NCBI GenBank assembly: GCA_049287565.1
Contig: JBAQGA010000194.1
Location: forward strand, 1-20,474
Length of the DNA: 20,474 nucleotides
Direction of reading: 5' to 3'
From: UBA8522 sp049287565
GTDB taxonomy: Bacteria > Acidobacteriota > Aminicenantia > Aminicenantales > UBA8522
The notes under the pieces were generated by a model, which was given only the letters and a program-made list of their open reading frames with translations, was not told the origin of the DNA and ran no database searches. Below are positions 15,217 through 20,474 of this stretch, piece after piece (the first letter of the stretch is position 1; the number at the start of each line of letters is the position of its first letter). Both the position numbers and the translations under genes were made by a program.

Positions 15217-15951
15217 GTGAGATCGCACCTGCCCGTCGTCACCCGAAGCCTGCGCACCCGGCTATGGGCGATTATTATCCTGGCCGTGGGGTACCTTATT
15301 CACACCTCGTTGGCTGACTTTATACCGCAGTATTGGGAGCAGATCGGTTTCCGTCCGCTGAGCCGGTCCATCCTGGCGTTCGGCATGGTCATCATCCTGC
15401 TGATCTGTCTGAGCGGCCTGGCCATCAGCGAGAAAATGAACAGCATGATCATCCGCGAAGGGTTGACCGGGCTGTTCAACAGGGCCTACATCCGCCAGAG
15501 GCTCGAGCAGGAATTCTACCGGGCCAAGCGTTACGACCACGAGTTGAGCTTGCTGATGATCGACCTGGACAATTTCAAGGAGCTGAACGACCGTTATGGG
15601 CACGGCGCCGGCGATCACCTGCTTCGTTATTTCAGCCAGTTGATCACCGAGACCATCCGGCCCTCGGACATCGCCGCCCGCTATGGCGGAGAGGAGTTTC
15701 TCGTCATCCTTCCTGAGACCGATAAGGAAGAAGCCGGGGCCCTGGCCGAGCGGCTCAGGCAGAGGATTTCGCTCTACCCCTTCCGGGTGGATTCTCGCAA
15801 AGAGGACATTCTGTTTACGATCAGCATCGGAGTGACTTCCTACCCTGAATTCGGACAGAGCTCGGATGAGTTGATCGCGCTGGCCGACGAGGCCCTTTAC
15901 GAGGCCAAGAAGAACGGCAAGAATAAAGTGGCCGTCTCCGCCGCCAGTTAG
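15217..15951 (+). CDS. Membrane-anchored diguanylate cyclase (GGDEF)
   Basis: It makes cyclic di-GMP from two GTP. The 244-residue product has two membrane segments, about 17-34 and 51-69, joined by a short loop, then a GGDEF domain from about residue 75. The active-site motif is GGEEF at 137-141. The RxxD inhibitory site (Arg128-Pro-Ser-Asp131) lies five residues upstream, so product feedback should be intact. DLDNFKELNDRYGH near 106-119 is the expected metal and nucleotide region. No separate sensor domain is present. GTG 15217 is preferred because GGAAAG lies six bases upstream. A TTG at 15163 would add 18 residues but has no Shine-Dalgarno. No EAL or PilZ partner is in the window. Confidence 0.9.
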   Translation: MRSHLPVVTRSLRTRLWAIIILAVGYLIHTSLADFIPQYWEQIGFRPLSRSILAFGMVIILLICLSGLAISEKMNSMIIREGLTGLFNRAYIRQRLEQEFYRAKRYDHELSLLMIDLDNFKELNDRYGHGAGDHLLRYFSQLITETIRPSDIAARYGGEEFLVILPETDKEEAGALAERLRQRISLYPFRVDSRKEDILFTISIGVTSYPEFGQSSDELIALADEALYEAKKNGKNKVAVSAAS

Positions 15952-16025
15952 CCCTGCGCTCCTTCTGCGACCGGTCCTCTCGAAGTTCCGTCAGTCGGGC
16001 CAAAAAACTTGTCCAAATCGGCGCC

Positions 16026-16054
16026 TTCTCAAGGGGTTGTTTTTTAGTTAATAT
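16026..16054 (+). promoter_or_regulatory. Possible promoter of the macro-domain gene
   Basis: TTCTCA (16026-16031), a 17-base spacer and TAATAT (16049-16054) lie in an AT-rich patch, unusual for this window. Each box matches consensus at 4 of 6. Transcription would start near 16061, just upstream of the strong Shine-Dalgarno GGAGGAG (16068-16074). The preceding bases 15952-16025 show no clear terminator for the cyclase gene. Confidence 0.3.
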
Positions 16055-16081
16055 AGTCATCCGACCCGGAGGAGAAAACGA

Positions 16082-16612
16082 ATGAGCGGAAAGGCAAAGG
16101 CAAAGCCAAGGATCAAGATTGTTGAAGGCAATATCGCCCTCCTTGACGTCGAAGCCGTGGTCAACGCCGCCAATTCGCAGCTTAAGCTCGGAGGAGGCGT
16201 CGCCGGCGCCGTTCGAGCTTACGGAGGACCTTCGATTCAGGCGGAGTGTGACCGGCTGGCGCCGATTGGAGTGGGCCAAGCCGTGATCACAGGCGGCGGA
16301 AACCTCAAAGCAAAGTCCGTCATTCATGCCGTTGGTCCCGTCATCGGAGAAGGCGAAGAGGAAGCCAAGCTGAGCAGAGCGACGCTGAGCTGCCTCCGGA
16401 TCGCCAGGGACAGGAAAATCCAGAGTCTCGCTTTTCCGGCCATCAGCACGGGCATCTATGGTTTCCCCATCCAGAAATGCAGCCGGATCATGCTCCGCCT
16501 TACCCGGGACTTCTTGAGAGAAAACGAGCATCCCAGAGAGGTTGTTTTCTGCCTTTACGGTGAAGAAGCCTATTCGGTGTTTAAGGGGACGTTGGCCACG
16601 CTTCTCGACTGA
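16082..16612 (+). CDS. Macro domain protein (ADP-ribose binding)
   Basis: The 176-residue product is a single macro domain. It has GNIALLDVEAVVNAANSQL (16-34) with the Asp and Asn-Ala-Ala-Asn that hold ADP-ribose, GGGVAGAV (37-44), and AISTGIYGFP (120-129), the phosphate-binding loop. It is probably cytosolic. Stand-alone macro proteins bind ADP-ribose and many hydrolyse O-acetyl-ADP-ribose or remove mono-ADP-ribose from proteins. The NAANSQLKLGGGVAGA form resembles the archaeal AF1521 type more than MacroD. No ADP-ribosyltransferase is recognisable nearby, so the substrate is unknown. GGAGGAG lies seven bases before the ATG. It converges on znuB with a 6-base gap. Confidence 0.9.
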   Translation: MSGKAKAKPRIKIVEGNIALLDVEAVVNAANSQLKLGGGVAGAVRAYGGPSIQAECDRLAPIGVGQAVITGGGNLKAKSVIHAVGPVIGEGEEEAKLSRATLSCLRIARDRKIQSLAFPAISTGIYGFPIQKCSRIMLRLTRDFLRENEHPREVVFCLYGEEAYSVFKGTLATLLD

Positions 16613-16618
16613 GGCGGA

Positions 16619-17425
16619 TCAGACGGTTCTTCTCCTGCGCAGAATAAAAAAGACTCCGAAGAAGAGAAAGGACAGGAGGACCACGGTCGCCGAGGCGGGA
16701 AGGTCGAGGTAGAAGGCAGCCAGCAGTCCGATGACAACGGACAGAGAAGCGACCAGGGATGAGAAAATCAGCGCCTGCCTGAAGCTCTTGGCCAGCAGGA
16801 GCGCCGCCGCCGCCGGGATGACGAGCAAAGCGGCGACCAGCAGGATGCCGACGACCTTCATCCCCAGGACCACTGTGACCGCGGTCAAAACAGTTAGGAT
16901 AAGATCGAGACGGGCCGTCTTCACCCCCGATGCTTTGGCGGATTCCTGGTCGAAGGTCAGGTACATCAACCGGTGGTAGTTGGCCAGGATAATGATGATG
17001 ACCGAGGCGGCCAGCGCCGTAGACAGGCCGACCTCAAGTCGGTCGATGGACAGGATGTCACCGAAGAGGTAGCTGAGGAGGTCGGCGTTGAAGCGGCCGG
17101 CGATGGTCGCAAGAGCGATGCCCAGGGCCATCCCCACACTGCTGAAGATGCCGATCGCCGTGTCGCCGTGCAACCCGGCCTTCTCTTTAAGCTTCATGAT
17201 CGCCAAGGACGCGAGGATGGCGACAACCAGGGCGGTCGCCAGGGGCAGAACATTCAGGAATAATCCGAGGGCGACTCCGCCGAAAGTGACGTGGGCCAGG
17301 CCATGTCCGATCATGGCGTCTTTACGGAGAAGCAGGAAGATCCCGAGGATCGCGCAGGCGAGGGCGACGAGTAGACCGGCCAGGAGGGCCCTCTGGAAGA
17401 AGCCGTAGCTGAAGAGCGCTTCCAT
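16619..17425 (-). CDS. znuB: Zinc/manganese-type ABC transporter permease
   Basis: This 268-residue inner-membrane permease belongs to the ABC-3 family (ZnuB/TroC/MntB). It has about eight hydrophobic helices and family marks such as LRKDAMIGHGLAHVTFGGVALG near 33-54, GDTAIGIFSSVGMALGI near 87-103 and LVIPAAAALLLAKSFRQAL near 201-219. Metal choice among zinc, manganese and iron cannot be fixed from the permease. The start is ATG 17425, with GAGGA about nine bases upstream. The open frame extends into znuC but that part is compositionally unlike the family. It is the last gene of galK-znuA-znuC-znuB, 13 bases after znuC. Confidence 0.9.
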   Translation of the reverse strand: MEALFSYGFFQRALLAGLLVALACAILGIFLLLRKDAMIGHGLAHVTFGGVALGLFLNVLPLATALVVAILASLAIMKLKEKAGLHGDTAIGIFSSVGMALGIALATIAGRFNADLLSYLFGDILSIDRLEVGLSTALAASVIIIILANYHRLMYLTFDQESAKASGVKTARLDLILTVLTAVTVVLGMKVVGILLVAALLVIPAAAALLLAKSFRQALIFSSLVASLSVVIGLLAAFYLDLPASATVVLLSFLFFGVFFILRRRRTV

Positions 17426-17438
17426 CAGACTATCCTCA

Positions 17439-18179
17439 TCAATGAATGTGGGAGACGAGGTGGCCGGCCGCCAACATGGACTTGAACGCCTCGGACCGGC
17501 AGAAGTCGGCGTGTGATCCGTGGTAGACGAGCTTCTGGTTGAGGCAGGCCACTTTGTTGACATGCTTGTTGACGATCCCGATGTCGTGCGTCACCAGGAT
17601 GATGGTGATCCTCTGGGCCTCGTTCAGATGGTGAAGTATTTCATAAAAATGCTCCTGCGTTGCGGCATCAACGCCCGCCGTGGGCTCATCCAGGAAGAGC
17701 AGCTCGGGCGCGTTCACGATCGCCCGGGCGATGATCACCCGCTGCTGTTGTCCTCCGGAGAGATCGCCGATCGGCCGGTTCTTGAAAGTCTCCATCCCGA
17801 CCCGTTCAAGGGCGAGAGTGATGGCCTTTTCCTCTTCTTTTTTTCTGTGACCTGCCCGCGGACGGTTGGAAAGAAGACCCATGGCCACGATCTCTCTCAC
17901 CGTCGCTGGGAAGAAAGGATCGATAAAGGAGGCTTTCTGGGGAACATAGCCGATCCTGGACCAGGACCCGAATTCCTCGACCGGCCGACCCATGAGGACG
18001 ACCCGCCCCCGGGCCGGTCGGAACAGTCCCAGGATGATCTTGACCAGGGTCGTCTTCCCTGAACCATTGGGGCCGAGGATGGCCAGGAAGTCACCTTGGA
18101 CGATAGAAAGACTCACTTTGTCCAGGACAGGAACCGAACCGAATTGGAAGGATACGCCCTCGACACGGATGAGCTCCAT
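17439..18179 (-). CDS. znuC: Zinc/manganese-type ABC transporter ATP-binding protein
   Basis: This 246-residue ATPase drives the importer. It has Walker A GPNGSGKT (36-43), a Q-loop in GYVPQKA (77-83), the signature LSGGQQQR (140-147), Walker B LLFLDEP (160-166) and the H-loop His198. YVPQKASFIDPFFPATVREIV near 78-98 is characteristic of the ZnuC/MntA/TroB group. ATG 18179 is four bases downstream of the znuA stop, pointing to coupled translation. An in-frame GTG at 18191 or TTG at 18197 overlapping znuA is a less likely start. No strong Shine-Dalgarno is visible. Confidence 0.92.
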   Translation of the reverse strand: MELIRVEGVSFQFGSVPVLDKVSLSIVQGDFLAILGPNGSGKTTLVKIILGLFRPARGRVVLMGRPVEEFGSWSRIGYVPQKASFIDPFFPATVREIVAMGLLSNRPRAGHRKKEEEKAITLALERVGMETFKNRPIGDLSGGQQQRVIIARAIVNAPELLFLDEPTAGVDAATQEHFYEILHHLNEAQRITIILVTHDIGIVNKHVNKVACLNQKLVYHGSHADFCRSEAFKSMLAAGHLVSHIH

Positions 18180-18183
18180 GGCT

Positions 18184-19110
18184 TCAGTCACAGGCAAGGC
18201 CTTTCTTGAGATTCACCAGGTTCTCCTCCATGATATCAAAAAAAGTCCGGCCGGACTCCCACTCTTTTCTGTTCAGGTTCGCTCCCGGATGAAGGGGCAA
18301 AACCTCGACCTGCAGCTCCTTGGCCAGCACCGCGGCCATCCGCGGGCTGGCGTTGGCTTCCGTAAAAACAGCCCTGATACGGCTCTTTTTTCCCCATTCG
18401 ATGGCGGTCATCAGACGGCTGGGTGTCGCCTCGGCATCAGGACTGAGGCCATAGATCGAGATCTGGTCCAATCCGTACCTTTTTGCCAAATAGCCGAAGG
18501 CGGCGTGCCCGGCGATGAGGAGAGTCCGGCTGGCGCAGCGGTCGAGCGCTCGCGCATAGGCGGAATCGAGTATCTGGATCCTTTCTTTTAAACGTCCCGC
18601 GCGCTCCCGGAAGGCGGGCGCGTTGGCGGGATCGATTTCCGAGAGCAGTGCGGTGATATGATCGACGATGATCAAATCCAGACCGAAATCCAGCCAGACA
18701 TGAGGGTCGTGTCTCTTTTCCTGGTCTCCTTCCCCCTGCTCTTGTAAAGGCAAGGAGCCGGCCAGGGCCAAGACCCTGAGCCCGGGCGCAGAAAGGCTCT
18801 TGAGCAGGTCGGGGATCCACGGCTCCAGCCCCTCCCCGACATAGATGAAGAGGTCGGCTAAAGATAGGCGAATAATATCGCTGGCCCGGGGTTGCCAGGT
18901 GTGGACACCGGCTCCCGGGGGGAGCAGCAGGCTGACTTCCGCCCTGTCGGCGGCGATCTCTCTGGCGAATTCCCGCAGGGGGAAGACGCTGGTCACAATT
19001 TTCAAGCGTGCCGGGTTTTCGGACGACTGCGCCGGCAACATCCCGAGACAGCAGCCCCATAATAGAAGAAGGGAAAATTCCTTTATATGTCGGTTCAGAA
19101 AACGTCCCAT
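18184..19110 (-). CDS. znuA: Metal ABC transporter substrate-binding protein (ZnuA-like)
   Basis: This 308-residue cluster-A binding protein captures divalent metal outside the inner membrane. An N-terminal hydrophobic stretch (12-25) serves for export; Cys20 in LWGC could be a lipobox with an unusual Trp, or cleavage may occur near PAQS. Metal ligands by position are His70 in GVHTWQP, His137 in HDPHVWLD and His202 in GHAAFGYL. The fourth, usually Asp or Glu near the C-terminus, seems to be His274 in LPLHPGAN. The loop before HDPH is short and acidic (EQGEGDQEKRHD), not the long His-rich loop of many zinc-specific proteins. The metal is therefore zinc or manganese, undecided. ATG 19110 lies 13 bases after galK. 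No Zur-type palindrome is visible. Confidence 0.87.
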   Translation of the reverse strand: MGRFLNRHIKEFSLLLLWGCCLGMLPAQSSENPARLKIVTSVFPLREFAREIAADRAEVSLLLPPGAGVHTWQPRASDIIRLSLADLFIYVGEGLEPWIPDLLKSLSAPGLRVLALAGSLPLQEQGEGDQEKRHDPHVWLDFGLDLIIVDHITALLSEIDPANAPAFRERAGRLKERIQILDSAYARALDRCASRTLLIAGHAAFGYLAKRYGLDQISIYGLSPDAEATPSRLMTAIEWGKKSRIRAVFTEANASPRMAAVLAKELQVEVLPLHPGANLNRKEWESGRTFFDIMEENLVNLKKGLACD

Positions 19111-19123
19111 TCTTGATATCCGA

Positions 19124-20299
19124 TCAGACGCTCTCCGGTTTATCGAGCCGCGATACACTGGCCCCTTCGCCGATGGCGACCTCATAAAACTCCGGCCTAG
19201 GAAACCCGTGCTCCGCCGCCTCGGCCAGCATCCTTTTTCGGAAATCCTCTATCGTTTGTTTCTCAAGGAGCGCAATACCCGAGCCGCCAAACCCGGCCCC
19301 GACCAGCCGTGCTCCCAGACAACCGGCGAATCCTCTCCCGACATCATGAAGAAGGTCGAGCTCCGGGCAGGAGACTTCATAGTCGTCCCGCAGACTCCGG
19401 TGGGATCTAAACAAGAGGTCACCCAGGCCACAAAAGTCCTCTCTCCGGAGCGCTTCCACGGCTTTACAAACACGCTCGTTCTCGGTGATGACGTGCCTGG
19501 CCCTTTTAAAAGGCGTATCGCCCATTCCTCGATGGGCCTCTTCGAGCCGCTCAACGGTCGCTTCCTTATAGGAGCGCACACCTTTTTCCCGGAGGACCTC
19601 AAGGGCCCGAGCGGCCTCCTGACGCCGCCGGTTGTATTCCGATGAGGCCAGCTCGCGGCGAACCTTGGTGTCGTAGACCAAAATTCCGAGGCCGGCCTTT
19701 TCTAGGTGGAGAGGCAAAAGGGCAAAGTCCAAGGTTTCGCAGTCGAGAAACAGGGCGCTATCCTTCTTCCCGAAGACGGAGATGAATTGGTCCATCAGCC
19801 CGCATTGAACACCGACAAAATCAGTCTCCGCCTTTTGGGCCAGCTTGGCCAAGCGTACGCCGGGAAGGTCGATACCGAAAAGCGAACTCAATCCCTTGAT
19901 AACACTGACCTCCAGGGCGGCCGAGGAGCTGAGCCCGGATTCGAGCGGGACCTCCCCCCAGACCATGGCGTTAACGCCGCCGAGTCGATGGCCTTCCTGC
20001 TTCAGAACCCAGAAAATCCCCTTGATATAGTTGGCCCAGCGGCATTCTTCGGAGGGAGAGATCACGTCGAGGTCGAACGTTTCTTCCTGTTGGAAATCAT
20101 CGGCCCAGATTCGGACCCGGCTATCCGGCCGCTGGGCTGCCAGGAAGCAAGTCCTCAAGTGAATGGCCGCCGGCAAGACATAGCCGTTGTTGTAGTCGGT
20201 GTGTTCACCGATGATATTGATCCTGCCCGGGGCCGAAGCCAAGAGTTGCGGATGGGTTTGAAAAATCCGGGAGAAGAGCCCAATTTTGGAATCGTCCAT
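19124..20299 (-). CDS. galK: Galactokinase
   Basis: It phosphorylates galactose to galactose-1-phosphate with ATP, the entry to the Leloir pathway. The 391-residue GHMP kinase has the galactokinase signature APGRINIIGEHTDYNNGYVLP in residues 23-43, the phosphate loop PLESGLSSSAALEV (118-131), the catalytic Asp170 in CGLMDQF, and the third motif GARLVGAGFGGSGIALL (329-345). The signature at the N-terminus favours galactokinase over mevalonate or homoserine kinases; an N-acetylgalactosamine kinase cannot be fully excluded. Start ATG 20299 has no Shine-Dalgarno and lies eight bases from the predicted transcription start. No galT, galE or galM is present; instead the znuACB genes follow after 13 bases. 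Confidence 0.93.
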   Translation of the reverse strand: MDDSKIGLFSRIFQTHPQLLASAPGRINIIGEHTDYNNGYVLPAAIHLRTCFLAAQRPDSRVRIWADDFQQEETFDLDVISPSEECRWANYIKGIFWVLKQEGHRLGGVNAMVWGEVPLESGLSSSAALEVSVIKGLSSLFGIDLPGVRLAKLAQKAETDFVGVQCGLMDQFISVFGKKDSALFLDCETLDFALLPLHLEKAGLGILVYDTKVRRELASSEYNRRRQEAARALEVLREKGVRSYKEATVERLEEAHRGMGDTPFKRARHVITENERVCKAVEALRREDFCGLGDLLFRSHRSLRDDYEVSCPELDLLHDVGRGFAGCLGARLVGAGFGGSGIALLEKQTIEDFRKRMLAEAAEHGFPRPEFYEVAIGEGASVSRLDKPESV

Positions 20300-20313
20300 A
20301 GAAAAGTGGCTGC

Positions 20314-20342
20314 ATTCTATGGAATCAGTGCTTAAAAGTCAA
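20314..20342 (-). promoter_or_regulatory. Near-consensus sigma70-type promoter of galK-znuACB
   Basis: Read on the minus strand, TTGACT (20342-20337) is followed after exactly 17 bases by TAGAAT (20319-20314). Each box matches consensus at 5 of 6 positions. Transcription should begin near 20307, only eight bases before the galK ATG at 20299. This leaves no room for a Shine-Dalgarno and none is seen. It resembles the asnS arrangement. Confidence 0.65.
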
Positions 20343-20422
20343 TCCGCGGCGGGCGGGCGCAAACCTTTCTTTTTCCGTGATTCCATTGGGCGTAGGAAGC
20401 CACCCCTAGCCCCCGCACCCCG

Positions 20423-20445
20423 GGGAACCAGTCCCGTCGGTTCCC
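20423..20445. other. GC-rich hairpin upstream of galK
   Basis: GGGAACC (20423-20429) and GGTTCCC (20439-20445) make a perfect 7-bp stem with a 9-base loop, next to a CCCCGGGG palindrome (20418-20425). There is no T-run on either strand. It may be the end of a transcript from beyond the window or a regulatory structure. I see no gene between 20343 and the window end. Confidence 0.3.
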
Positions 20446-20474
20446 TCCGTCAGAAAACTGATCTGGGAAGGGGG

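Noticed and set aside
19080..19130. Zur operator before znuA
   Set aside because: No long AT-rich palindrome of the Zur type is present at the galK/znuA junction or before galK.
1..20474. tRNA, rRNA, CRISPR array, insertion sequence or phage genes
   Set aside because: No T-loop/acceptor pattern, spaced direct repeats, transposase, integrase or structural phage protein was seen anywhere. All sizeable coding frames are accounted for by the listed genes.

Overview
This is a gene-dense bacterial window with GC-rich genes (rich in GGC, GCC, CTC and CGG codons). It holds 18 confidently read protein genes, no RNA genes, no CRISPR and no mobile element, and the longest non-coding stretch is under 200 bases. 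The gene set points to a Gram-negative-type, deep-branching bacterium: an asparaginyl-tRNA synthetase, a DUF4416 protein, a TPR lipoprotein, paired secreted M16 proteins, a fused FtcD and a short-form AhcY. The style resembles Candidatus Aminicenantes or another Acidobacteriota-related lineage, but this is a guess from gene content, not a proven placement. || Layout. (1) 74-604, minus: a DUF4416 protein of unknown function, divergent from asnS. (2) 706-8068, plus: a tightly packed run asnS, rimO, pgpA, cinA, thpR, plsY, gpsA and a TPR lipoprotein gene. The first seven almost certainly form one operon. Four of its junctions are 4-base ATGA/GTGA overlaps and plsY/gpsA abut exactly. It mixes translation and RNA functions (asnS, rimO, thpR), glycerophospholipid synthesis (gpsA makes glycerol-3-phosphate, plsY acylates it, pgpA acts later toward phosphatidylglycerol) and nucleotide salvage or repair (cinA). 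(3) 8065-10504, minus: metK and ahcY, the two ends of the S-adenosylmethionine cycle, converging on the TPR gene with interlocked stop codons. (4) 10620-15090, plus: two secreted M16 peptidase-like proteins and a fused formiminotransferase/cyclodeaminase, all joined by ATGA overlaps. (5) 15217-16612, plus: a membrane diguanylate cyclase and a stand-alone macro-domain protein. (6) 16619-20299, minus: galK followed by a zinc/manganese-type ABC importer (znuA, znuC, znuB), apparently one operon. (7) 20300-20474: the galK promoter and a GC-rich hairpin. || Most notable observations. First, both M16 subunits lack the complete zinc site: the first reads HLLEN with Gly where the distal Glu is expected, and the second has no trace of the motif. 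The pair may be a non-catalytic secreted complex. Second, near-consensus sigma70-type promoters sit directly against the start codons of asnS (TTGACC-17-TATAAT, start 3 bases after the predicted transcription start) and galK (TTGACT-17-TAGAAT, 8 bases). Neither start has a usable Shine-Dalgarno sequence, which suggests leaderless translation of operon-leading genes. Genes inside operons and metK do carry Shine-Dalgarno sequences. Third, galK is fused transcriptionally to a metal importer, an uncommon pairing.
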